Source: JAAFHB01 sp942493325 (lineage in GTDB: Bacteria > Bacteroidota > Bacteroidia > Bacteroidales > Prolixibacteraceae). From it: a stretch of 64,000 bases of DNA. Each line of letters opens with the position of its first letter. Position 1 is the stretch's first letter. The DNA lies in NCBI GenBank assembly GCA_942493325.1, contig OW818689.1, forward strand, positions 310,001 to 374,000, written 5' to 3'. Below, piece by piece: positions 54,988 to 62,972 of this stretch. The translations under genes and the position numbers were made by a program. The notes beneath the pieces are model-generated. The model did not search any database, was not told where the DNA came from, and was given only the letters and a program-made list of their open reading frames with translations.

Positions 54988-56590
54988 AACTAAAACTATG
55001 AAGTCAACAACATTTCTGCCCATATTTGCCCTTGATGTTCCGTTGGAAAAGGCAAAACGTGCGCTTATAAGAGCCACAATTGACACCTGGTTTCTTAAAA
55101 ATCAGGTTATGCCACCTGTGAATTATGAGGCATTAATCGGATTTGCAAATATGCTGATCGAATCTCAAAAATGGGAGGAACGGTATCGGGCTTTTATTAT
55201 GGTATGCTGCGGAAATGCCATCTGGCGTCCTGTGGTAGGAGCTATTCCGTTTGACCGGCGTATTTTCCTGCTTCCCCAATGTCTGCGGAATGTCAGTTTA
55301 TGTACGGCGCAACAGGATGAGCTGGGATTACTCTGCAGTGAGTGCGGTAACTGCAGCATTTCCGGATTTTTACGTGAAGCCGAAAACCTTGGATATGTTG
55401 CACTGGTGACTGAAGGAACAACTATTACCACCCGGCTGATTGAAAGTGGGAAAGTTGACGCGGTGATTGGAGTCGGATGTATGGAAGTGCTGCAAAAAAT
55501 GTTTGCTTCGGTGAGTAAATTTTCCATACCAAGTATAGGAATTCCCCTGATTACCTGTGGTTGTGTGGAAACCTCGGCCGATACAGAATGGATTAAGCAG
55601 GAGATTTACAATTACGGTGAAGATCCATCCATCAGGTTGCTTAATCTAAACTATCTGAAAAACAAGACCTCTTCAATTTTTGGCGAAGACCAGTTGATAC
55701 GAATACTGGGAGCCGGCGAAAATAAAACGGCCATAATTGCTTCTGAATCACTCCTTTTAGGTGGTCAGCGTATACGGCCTTTCCTCGCTGTTTTATCCTA
55801 CGAAGCTTTTGTAGCTGAGCCTGATCCTGCAGTGCTGAATATGCTGGCCTTATCGGTTGAATGTTTTCACAAAGCCTCACTGATCCACGATGATATAGAA
55901 GATAATGATGATTTCCGTTATGGGAAGGAAACCATTCATGCGATTTACGGTATTCCTGTAGCCATTAATACGGGTGATTACCTGATTGGTGAAGGATATC
56001 GTCTGATTGCCGAAAGCACGTTGTCTCCGTCGATGATTAGCGAAGCGATCAGGATTGTCTCGCGTGGACACCGAAGTCTGACCATTGGGCAGGGGGCCGA
56101 ATTGATATCTATCCGTTCAAAAGAGATCCTTCCTTTGAAAGAAATGCTGGAACTTTTTGACAATAAAACATCTGCGGCTTTCAAAGTGTCGCTGTTACTT
56201 GGTGCCGCTGTGGGCGGAGCTTCACACGAAATGATCGCCTTACTGGATCGTTTCAGTCATTATATTGGTGTTGCTTACCAGATAAAAGATGACTTATCTG
56301 ATTTTAAAGGTAATAAAGGTGATATTGCTCTCCGGAAGTTCAGTATCCTGCTTTCAGTACTTGCTGATCAGCTTTCGTCCGAAAAGCAAATTTTATTAAA
56401 TGCTTACAAATCTGACAACTATGAAGCAATTTACGAGCTTATTGAGCAGTATCAGACGGTGAATGTTACCACTGAATTATTAGTCCGCAACATTCACGAA
56501 GCAAAAAATTGTCTTGAAAATATCTCAAACATAGGTCTAAAACTGGCATTGCATGAAATTTTGGGAAAGATTTTCAAAGACTATATTTAA
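54980..56590 (+). CDS. DUF116-polyprenyl synthase fusion
   Basis: A fusion of about 536 residues. Residues 1-225 are a DUF116 domain, whose hallmark is CTAQQDELGLLCSECGNCSI with four Cys, followed by AVIGVGCMEVLQKM. Residues from about 240 are an isoprenyl diphosphate synthase: LLGGQRIRPFL, LIHDDIEDNDD (first Asp-rich motif), then GQGAELIS and YQIKDDLSDFKG (second Asp-rich motif). Both metal-binding motifs are intact, so chain elongation of isoprenyl diphosphate is likely. The start could be 54965, 54980 or 54998. The 54980 ATG overlaps the upstream stop. I know of no standard role for DUF116 in this fused form. Confidence 0.82.
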   Translation: MDKTKTMKSTTFLPIFALDVPLEKAKRALIRATIDTWFLKNQVMPPVNYEALIGFANMLIESQKWEERYRAFIMVCCGNAIWRPVVGAIPFDRRIFLLPQCLRNVSLCTAQQDELGLLCSECGNCSISGFLREAENLGYVALVTEGTTITTRLIESGKVDAVIGVGCMEVLQKMFASVSKFSIPSIGIPLITCGCVETSADTEWIKQEIYNYGEDPSIRLLNLNYLKNKTSSIFGEDQLIRILGAGENKTAIIASESLLLGGQRIRPFLAVLSYEAFVAEPDPAVLNMLALSVECFHKASLIHDDIEDNDDFRYGKETIHAIYGIPVAINTGDYLIGEGYRLIAESTLSPSMISEAIRIVSRGHRSLTIGQGAELISIRSKEILPLKEMLELFDNKTSAAFKVSLLLGAAVGGASHEMIALLDRFSHYIGVAYQIKDDLSDFKGNKGDIALRKFSILLSVLADQLSSEKQILLNAYKSDNYEAIYELIEQYQTVNVTTELLVRNIHEAKNCLENISNIGLKLALHEILGKIFKDYI

Positions 56591-57425
56591 ACTGGCGGCA
56601 CAACCCCGGTTAAAAAAAGTACGTCCCAAATTAATCGAATCGGTTTTGGTCAAATCGGTCGTGATGCTCGATCCTGTTATGACTTCACAGATCAGGTCAT
56701 TTATTCGGGGCCAACAAACAATCGAGGGTGGTTTTGCAGACAGGGGCGGGAAATGTGATTTGTACTATTCGCTTTTCGGGTATTATATTGCTGAGGCACT
56801 CTCTGTTACGGAAGTGATGGAGCCGCTGAAAAAATATGTGGCATCAGTAGTGGTACCGGAAAATTTGTCAGGTGTTTACCGATACTGTGGTGCAATTTTA
56901 TATGCCAGGCTGATAGGGCAGGATGAAACCACCGAAAAGCTGCGAAAACAAATAGTAACCGACCTGGTTCTGGCTGATTCAAAACAGCCTGAATATACTG
57001 GTTTCCTGGGAGTCCTGGCTCTCTATTACCTTGAAGATTATCAGAATATACGACGAGTTCTGAATAAATACAAATCATTTACGGTCAGCAATCATCCATG
57101 TCCCGTGGTTGCCGCCACAGCGGTTATGATGGGAATGGCCGGCTCCCCTCAGACGGAGGCAGTCGATACAATAACGTCTTTTTACCGCCACAACGGGGGA
57201 TTTGCCGCACTTCGACAGGCACCGGCTGAGGACCTGCTTTCGACAGGAGTTGCTTTATACGCGCTCCATTTTCTGGATGCGGATATTCGTCTGATCAAGC
57301 CCGATTGTTTTGCTTACGTTGATGATTTATACGATAATGGCGGCTTTCGGGCGACTTCATACGATTCTTATTCTGATGTCGAATATACATTTTACGGACT
57401 GTTGGCTTTAGGCTCAATGAGTTAA
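56553..57425 (+). CDS. Prenyltransferase/cyclase-like alpha-toroid protein
   Basis: A 290-residue protein overlapping the previous gene by 38 bases. It shows the repeated Gly-Gly-Phe motifs of the squalene cyclase/prenyltransferase-beta fold: EGGFADRGGKCDLYYSLFGY, NGGFAALRQAPAEDLLSTGV and NGGFRATSYDSYSDVEYTFY. The repeats are about 100 residues apart and the protein is half the size of a full cyclase. It has no DxDD motif. It may be an auxiliary toroid, such as a lipid carrier or a beta-subunit-like partner for the cyclase. Prenyltransferase beta subunits are the closest known match. Confidence 0.75.
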   Translation: MKFWERFSKTIFKLAAQPRLKKVRPKLIESVLVKSVVMLDPVMTSQIRSFIRGQQTIEGGFADRGGKCDLYYSLFGYYIAEALSVTEVMEPLKKYVASVVVPENLSGVYRYCGAILYARLIGQDETTEKLRKQIVTDLVLADSKQPEYTGFLGVLALYYLEDYQNIRRVLNKYKSFTVSNHPCPVVAATAVMMGMAGSPQTEAVDTITSFYRHNGGFAALRQAPAEDLLSTGVALYALHFLDADIRLIKPDCFAYVDDLYDNGGFRATSYDSYSDVEYTFYGLLALGSMS

Positions 57426-57438
57426 TACAATTGAAAAT

Positions 57439-59238
57439 ATGAGTCAGGAAAATCTGGAAAATCAATACGAAAAATTAGTCTTATTATTGAAATCGGAGCA
57501 AAACCGCGACGGCTTTTGGAGCGGCAAGCTCTCTTCAAGTGCGCTTGGAACGGCTGTTGCAATTGTTGCACTGAAAATTAATCCAAATAACTCAGATGAA
57601 AAGTTAGTTACAAACGGATTGATTTGGCTTTTACATCATATGAATACAGATGGCGGATATGGCGATACACCCGCAAGTATGAGCAATATCAGCACTTCTT
57701 TACTTTGTTACGGAGCCATCAGCTATTGCGGAGAGGGTAGTACGACTGCCGAAGAAGCGCTTTCGCGGATCAGGAAGTACCTGCTTGAAAACAAAATCGA
57801 TCTTTCGCAGGGAAATATAACGCACTCGATTTTGGATGCTTACGGGAATGACTATACCTTTTCTGTACCGATCCTTTCGATGCTCGTAATTTGTGGAGTA
57901 CTCAGTGCCGAAACTTGCAGAAAAATCCCTCAGCTCCCTTTTGAATTTACGCTGTTACCTGCGAGGTGGTACAGTTTATTTAATTTACGCGTTGTAAGTT
58001 ATGCAATTCCGGCACTGATTGCCGTGGGTATTTTCGTCTTTAAAAACAGAAAACATCATAACCCGGTGATGAAATGGATCAGGAACAGGTCAATTCCTTC
58101 TGTAATGCGAAAACTTGAGAGCATCGTGCCCCAAAGTGGCGGATTCCTCGAGGCCATTCCATTGACAGCTTTCGTGGCGATGTGCCTGTATTCTGCCGGC
58201 CAGGGCAACAGTCAGGTTGCCACCAAAGGAATCTCATTTTTACGCAATCAGCAACGACCGGATGGCAGTTGGCCGATTGATACCGACTTATCAACCTGGA
58301 TCACCACCTTAAGTGTGAAGGCGCTCGGAACACAAATGAAAACAGTATTTTCGGAAATTGAAACCAATCGTATTGTATCTCATTTAATTTCAATACAGTA
58401 CAAGGAGATACATCCTTTTAATCTTGCAATGCCAGGTGGCTGGGGCTGGACCAGTTTCTCAGGGTCCGTGCCTGATGTTGACGACACAGCAGGAGCAATT
58501 CTTGCACTTTTGGAATTATACTGCGATGAGAATAATATCAATGAGGCCATTATCAGTGGATGCCATTGGTTAACTACATTACAAAATAAAGACGGAGGAT
58601 TCCCTACATTTTGTAAAGGGTGGGGAAGACTTCCGTTTGACAGTAGCTGCTCCGATCTGACGGGACACGCACTGCTGGCATTAACCCGATCTATTGATAT
58701 TTTAGGTGCTCAAATGCCTCCTGAATTGAAAAGATCGATAGAACAATGTATCCCCAGAGCATTCGGATTTCTCTGGAAAAATCAGCAGGACAATGGCAGC
58801 TGGTATCCATTATGGTTTGGTAATCAGTTCACATATGAAAAAAAGAACCCTGTATACGGCACCTCCAAGGTTTTTATTTATCTGAAAGACAGTCTTCTTT
58901 GTGACAACCTGGATGTTCAGATGAAAAAAAATATTGGGCAGATGTTGTCCAAAGCCCAGATCTATTTGTTGAACCAGCAAAATGCTGATGGTAGTTGGGG
59001 TGGAGAAACCGGCACGCCGGGAACTATTGAAGAGAGTTCACTCACGATTTCTGCATTGACTGGCCGGAGTAATGAGACCTGTTTAAAAGGATTTGAATGG
59101 CTTGAAAATGAATACAACAAATTTGGTTTGCGTTCAAATCCGATTGGTCTTTATTTCGCGATGCTATGGTATGACGAAAAATTGTACCCGTTAATCTACT
59201 ATGTCGAAGCACTCAGGCGATTTCTTAAACAGACCTGA
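57439..59238 (+). CDS. Class II terpene (squalene-hopene-type) cyclase
   Basis: A 599-residue alpha-alpha toroid protein. The class II protonation motif is PDVDDTAGAI with D346-V-D-D (DxDD), followed by LALLELY. QW-type repeats are seen in QRPDGSWPID, QNKDGGFPTF, QQDNGSWYPLW and QQNADGSWGGE. It is slightly shorter than squalene-hopene cyclases (about 630 residues). One membrane-like stretch (SYAIPALIAVGIFVF, about residue 190) may anchor it. It should cyclise a linear isoprenoid, either squalene-like or a diphosphate made by the adjacent synthase. It lies 13 bases after the previous gene and ends the operon. Confidence 0.88.
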   Translation: MSQENLENQYEKLVLLLKSEQNRDGFWSGKLSSSALGTAVAIVALKINPNNSDEKLVTNGLIWLLHHMNTDGGYGDTPASMSNISTSLLCYGAISYCGEGSTTAEEALSRIRKYLLENKIDLSQGNITHSILDAYGNDYTFSVPILSMLVICGVLSAETCRKIPQLPFEFTLLPARWYSLFNLRVVSYAIPALIAVGIFVFKNRKHHNPVMKWIRNRSIPSVMRKLESIVPQSGGFLEAIPLTAFVAMCLYSAGQGNSQVATKGISFLRNQQRPDGSWPIDTDLSTWITTLSVKALGTQMKTVFSEIETNRIVSHLISIQYKEIHPFNLAMPGGWGWTSFSGSVPDVDDTAGAILALLELYCDENNINEAIISGCHWLTTLQNKDGGFPTFCKGWGRLPFDSSCSDLTGHALLALTRSIDILGAQMPPELKRSIEQCIPRAFGFLWKNQQDNGSWYPLWFGNQFTYEKKNPVYGTSKVFIYLKDSLLCDNLDVQMKKNIGQMLSKAQIYLLNQQNADGSWGGETGTPGTIEESSLTISALTGRSNETCLKGFEWLENEYNKFGLRSNPIGLYFAMLWYDEKLYPLIYYVEALRRFLKQT

Positions 59239-59320
59239 AGCAGGAAGCAAAGAGTAGAAAAGTTATCGCAAACAGGAACTGTAACAGGTTACCGGAAAAC
59301 GTTTTAAGAAAGAATAATTT

Positions 59321-60412
59321 ATGAAATTACATATCACCGGAGGATTTTTAGGGAGTGGTAAGACCACCGCAATCATAAACGCATCAAAGCTATTAATGCA
59401 AAATGGAGAAAAGGTGGCCGTGATTACCAACGATCAGGGTAACTACCTGGTTGACACGAACTTTGTCGCCTTAAATAATATACCCGCAGCCGAGGTAACC
59501 AACGGTTGTTTTTGCTGTAATTTCAATAGCCTGCGCGATCAGATTAAATCTCTTAAACGACAGTCAGAACCCGATATAATTTTTGCTGAAAGTGTCGGCT
59601 CATGCACCGATCTGGTGGCTACAGTCCTAAAACCGATGCAGCTGTTCAACAAAGATCTGTTCAATGAACTTACATTTTCAGTTTTTATCGACAGCCGGAT
59701 GCTTTTCGATTATCTGGTCAACAAAAAATTGCCATTCAGTCATGAAATCAGTTATATATTCCTGAAACAAATTGAAGAAGCTGATCTGATTGTGATTAAT
59801 AAAATTGATTTGCTTTTACCTGAAGATTTAAAAATCCTTGAACAGGTGATATACCCTGTGTTTAACACTAAAACTGTGATTTTCCAGAATTCATTAAATC
59901 CAAAAAATATCGAAAACTGGCTGGTGACATTGGATACTTTGCCTGCAAGACAAAGAGAATCATTAAAAATTGATTATCAAATCTATGGCAAAGGTGAAGC
60001 CGACCTTGCCTGGCTGGACGAAGAAATCAGTATTCATACCGGGGATGATTCATCGTGGGATCGTGCAATCCGGTTCATTGAAACCATGGTAAAGGAAATT
60101 AAACAAAAGCAGATCAACATCGGTCATTTAAAATTTTTGTTGAAAGGGGAGGGGTTTAATTATAAAATCAGTTTTACAACGATAGCTGATGAGAACTGGA
60201 AAAATAATTTCCCGTCATTATCAGTCAGTGATATTGAGATCATGGTCAATGCCCGGATAGAAACCACGCCCGAAGTAGCTTCCGGCATTGTCGAAAAGGG
60301 AGTCTTCGCAATTTCCGGGCCTGGGGTTTTTATTAAGGAAAGCAGGAAACAGGCCTTCCAGCCCGGTTTCCCGGATCCTACTCACCGGATAGAAGTCGCG
60401 GATGAACAATGA
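59321..60412 (+). CDS. CobW/COG0523-type GTPase
   Basis: A 363-residue G3E-family GTPase. Walker A is GGFLGSGKTTAI near the N-terminus, the metal-binding CxCC is GCFCCNF near residue 65, Walker B is IIFAESVG, and the guanine-binding motif is INKID. COG0523 proteins insert metals or move zinc and cobalt to client proteins. The C-terminal half is divergent. The stop codon overlaps a tiny frame with a CGCC motif and is followed by a permease gene, suggesting a metal or metalloid handling unit. Confidence 0.86.
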   Translation: MKLHITGGFLGSGKTTAIINASKLLMQNGEKVAVITNDQGNYLVDTNFVALNNIPAAEVTNGCFCCNFNSLRDQIKSLKRQSEPDIIFAESVGSCTDLVATVLKPMQLFNKDLFNELTFSVFIDSRMLFDYLVNKKLPFSHEISYIFLKQIEEADLIVINKIDLLLPEDLKILEQVIYPVFNTKTVIFQNSLNPKNIENWLVTLDTLPARQRESLKIDYQIYGKGEADLAWLDEEISIHTGDDSSWDRAIRFIETMVKEIKQKQINIGHLKFLLKGEGFNYKISFTTIADENWKNNFPSLSVSDIEIMVNARIETTPEVASGIVEKGVFAISGPGVFIKESRKQAFQPGFPDPTHRIEVADEQ

Positions 60413-60476
60413 TGAAGAAAACGAAAACCGGAAATTAACGCCGTCTGCCGCCAAATGCGGTTGCTGTAAAATTTAG
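60402..60476 (+). CDS. 24-residue peptide with a C-terminal CGCC motif
   Basis: The frame MNNDEENENRKL ends with AAKCGCCKI and a stop at 60476. Its start overlaps the GTPase stop by eleven bases. The very acidic N-terminus and three clustered cysteines would suit a metal-binding or redox peptide. The GTPase upstream carries a related CxCC motif. Too short to be certain, but the position between two related genes speaks for it. Confidence 0.5.
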   Translation: MNNDEENENRKLTPSAAKCGCCKI

Positions 60477-60485
60477 TAGAATGCA

Positions 60486-61502
60486 ATGCGCTATAAATCA
60501 GTCATATACTTAGCCTTAATTATTCTCTGGATATTCTTGTTCCAGTATAAGGAAGCGTCCTCTAATTTCATAGTATTTAACTGGTTATCTTTGCCTTATG
60601 AGTCAACGCTATCGAAAACGCTTTGGTTTTTTATCAGCACATTGCAGAAAATTTTCCTGCTTCTTATTCTGGTAATATTTTTGGCTGGTGTTGTACGTTC
60701 TTATTTTTCACCTGAGAGGACCCGCAAATTGCTGGAGGGCAAGCCGCTGTTTGCCGGCAATGTACTGGCCGCATTGCTGGGAATTGTCACCCCTTTTTGT
60801 TCATGCTCCGCTATTCCGTTGTTTTTAGGATTTGTTGAAACCGGGATTCCGATAGGTGTAACCTTTTCATTTCTGATTGCGGCCCCCATGATAAATGAAG
60901 TCGCTGTAATTATGCTGTTCAGCCTGTTCGGATGGGAAGTCGGCATGATTTATATCCTTACTGGTTTAGCTATTGCTATAGCCGCTGGCTGGATCATCGG
61001 GAAACTGAAACTGGAAAAATGGCTTCAGGATTGGGTGCAAAATCTCAAGTTTGAGACAAATGAATCCGTGAATCATAAACCCGCATTTACCGACCGGATC
61101 CAGTCCGGTACAGTGGCGGTGAAAGAGATACTTATTAAAATCTGGCCGTACATCATATTAGGGATCGGAGTCGGTGCTGTTGTGCATGGCTATGTACCCG
61201 ATAATTACCTGGCCTCTGTAATCAATAAATCCACCTGGTATTCCATACCACTGGCCGTACTGACCGGGATTCCGCTTTATTCGTGTTCCCCGGGAGCTGT
61301 TCCCATCGTATACTCACTGATCGAAAAGGGAGTTCCGCTGGGAACTGCACTGGCCTTTATGATGTCGGTTATCGCGATTTCGCTGCCCGAGTTAATCATA
61401 TTGAAAAAGGTATTGAAACTCCCGCTGATCCTCACTTTTGTCGGAATTATAACTGTAGGCATTATTATCGTCGGCTACGTACTGAATTTTTTATTTCCTT
61501 AA
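60486..61502 (+). CDS. YraQ-family permease
   Basis: A 338-residue membrane protein with about eight hydrophobic segments. Two half-repeats carry the family hallmark: TPFCSCSAIPLFLGF (residues about 100-114) and PLYSCSPGAVPIVYSL (about 262). Each is followed by a polar helix with a conserved acidic residue (APMINEVAVI and AISLPELIIL). YraQ/UPF0718 relatives include ArsP, which exports methylated arsenicals, so a thiol-reactive metal or metalloid is a reasonable substrate guess. It is the last gene of the CobW-CGCC-permease unit. Confidence 0.84.
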   Translation: MRYKSVIYLALIILWIFLFQYKEASSNFIVFNWLSLPYESTLSKTLWFFISTLQKIFLLLILVIFLAGVVRSYFSPERTRKLLEGKPLFAGNVLAALLGIVTPFCSCSAIPLFLGFVETGIPIGVTFSFLIAAPMINEVAVIMLFSLFGWEVGMIYILTGLAIAIAAGWIIGKLKLEKWLQDWVQNLKFETNESVNHKPAFTDRIQSGTVAVKEILIKIWPYIILGIGVGAVVHGYVPDNYLASVINKSTWYSIPLAVLTGIPLYSCSPGAVPIVYSLIEKGVPLGTALAFMMSVIAISLPELIILKKVLKLPLILTFVGIITVGIIIVGYVLNFLFP

Positions 61503-61520
61503 AAAGTCACCCGGTCACTC
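61503..61520. repeat. Copy of the AGTCACCCGGTCACT repeat
   Basis: AAAAAGTCACCCGGTCACT directly follows the permease stop codon. It matches the right arm at about 1797. Here no inverted partner is nearby. It is followed by TTCTCAATTCTCAATTCTCA low-complexity text. Confidence 0.75.
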
Positions 61521-61662
61521 TCGTCTTCACACTTTCTCAATTCTCAATTCTCAACCTCCCCTTCACGACTTTATTTAGACCAGAACTAAATACAGGCCTC
61601 ATCTTGCAGGATCTTGGGAATGGTTCTATTTTTAGGCAAAAGTTTAAAACCAGAGCACTTAT

Positions 61663-62877
61663 ATGAACAAGAACGTTTTCCCTTTATTGATTGCAGGATT
61701 ACTGACTATCTCTTTTGCTAAAGCACAAGAGCCGACAACCTGGCGCGGTCCGGGATCAACGGGTATCTATCCTGAAACCGGTTTACTGAAAACATGGCCA
61801 GCGAATGGCCCCGAAATGATTTGGCATTTTGATGAATTAGGCGAAGGTTTTTCTTCTCCTGTGTTTGCAAATGGCAAAATCTACATTTCAGCTGCAGAAG
61901 GCAATATCGGGTATATTTATGCATTGACCCAGGATGGAAAACTCGATTGGAAAGCAACATATGGCGAAGAATGGATCGAAAACTATGCCGGTGCACGTAC
62001 TTCTCCGACAGTAGTGGGTGATCTTTTATACATATATTCCGGAAAAGGGGTAATCACATGTATGAATGCTGCGGACGGCAAGGTCAACTGGAAAAAAGAT
62101 GTAATGAAAGACTTTGATGGTCAGAATATTACGTGGGCCGTAACCGAAACATTGGTAGTGGATGGCAATAAACTGTATGTAACCCCGGGGGGAACTACGA
62201 ATAATGTTGTGGCACTAAACCGGCTCAATGGCCAGTTAATCTGGAGCAGTAAGGGAGTTGGTGAAAAATCTGCCTATTGTACTCCATTACTCGTCAAATT
62301 ACCGGGTCGCAAGTTATTGGTGACCATGACAGAAAAACATATTATCGGGTTGGATGCTGAAACGGGCGCCATGCTTTGGTCGCACGAACAGGTAAACCAA
62401 TGGTCAGTTCATGCCAATACGCCGTTATTTTATAATAATGGATTGTTTTGTTTTAGCGGATATGGCCAGGGCGGAGTAAAACTCGATCTGAATAGCGATG
62501 GAAGCCAGGTTACAAAAGCATGGTTTAGTAAAAAACTCGACAGTCGTATGGGCGGTGCAGTAGTGGTTGATGGATATATCTATGGTTCAGGTGATAATAC
62601 AAGAGACTGGCAATGCACCGACTGGAAAACCGGAGAGCAGAAATACGCTTCGCAGGCAATTGCAAAGGGAAATGTTATTTATGCCGACGGGATGTTGTAC
62701 TGCTACAGTGAAAAAGGAGAGCTTGCACTCGTTCCTGCAACTCCACAGGGATTCACTATTGCAGGTAAAGCGAAAGTTGAATTGGGTAGCGCACAGCATT
62801 GGGCCCACCTGGTCATAAACAATGGTCGTCTTTTTGTAAGACATGGTAAATCCTTAATGGCATACAAAATAAAATAA
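61663..62877 (+). CDS. Secreted PQQ-like beta-propeller protein 1
   Basis: A 404-residue exported protein with a signal peptide ending in SFAKAQ. WRGPGSTGIYPETGLLKTWP is the usual start of outer-barrel PQQ-like propellers. Blade repeats include IYALTQDGKLDWKATYG, VITCMNAADGKVNWKK and IIGLDAETGAMLWSHEQ (xxWK/xxW-type ends). There is no catalytic Asp/Glu set of PQQ dehydrogenases, so it is probably a binding or scaffold propeller. A paralogue follows downstream. Confidence 0.84.
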   Translation: MNKNVFPLLIAGLLTISFAKAQEPTTWRGPGSTGIYPETGLLKTWPANGPEMIWHFDELGEGFSSPVFANGKIYISAAEGNIGYIYALTQDGKLDWKATYGEEWIENYAGARTSPTVVGDLLYIYSGKGVITCMNAADGKVNWKKDVMKDFDGQNITWAVTETLVVDGNKLYVTPGGTTNNVVALNRLNGQLIWSSKGVGEKSAYCTPLLVKLPGRKLLVTMTEKHIIGLDAETGAMLWSHEQVNQWSVHANTPLFYNNGLFCFSGYGQGGVKLDLNSDGSQVTKAWFSKKLDSRMGGAVVVDGYIYGSGDNTRDWQCTDWKTGEQKYASQAIAKGNVIYADGMLYCYSEKGELALVPATPQGFTIAGKAKVELGSAQHWAHLVINNGRLFVRHGKSLMAYKIK

Positions 62878-62910
62878 ATGATCGGGAGAAAATAATTCAT
62901 TAAATATTTT

Positions 62911-62949
62911 AAACGGGAGAAAAGGCTGTTAGGCCATTTCTCTCGTTTT
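62911..62949 (+). terminator. Terminator between the two propeller genes
   Basis: AAACGGGAGAAAAGGC pairs with GCCATTTCTCTCGTTTT around TGTTAG, ending in five Ts. It lies in the 95-base gap before the second gene. Confidence 0.8.
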
Positions 62950-62972
62950 TAAGTGTTAATATACAATTTGTT

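Noticed and set aside
59239..59320. Cobalamin riboswitch before the CobW-type gene
   Set aside because: The gap is only about 80 bases and lacks the B12 box. A full riboswitch would not fit.
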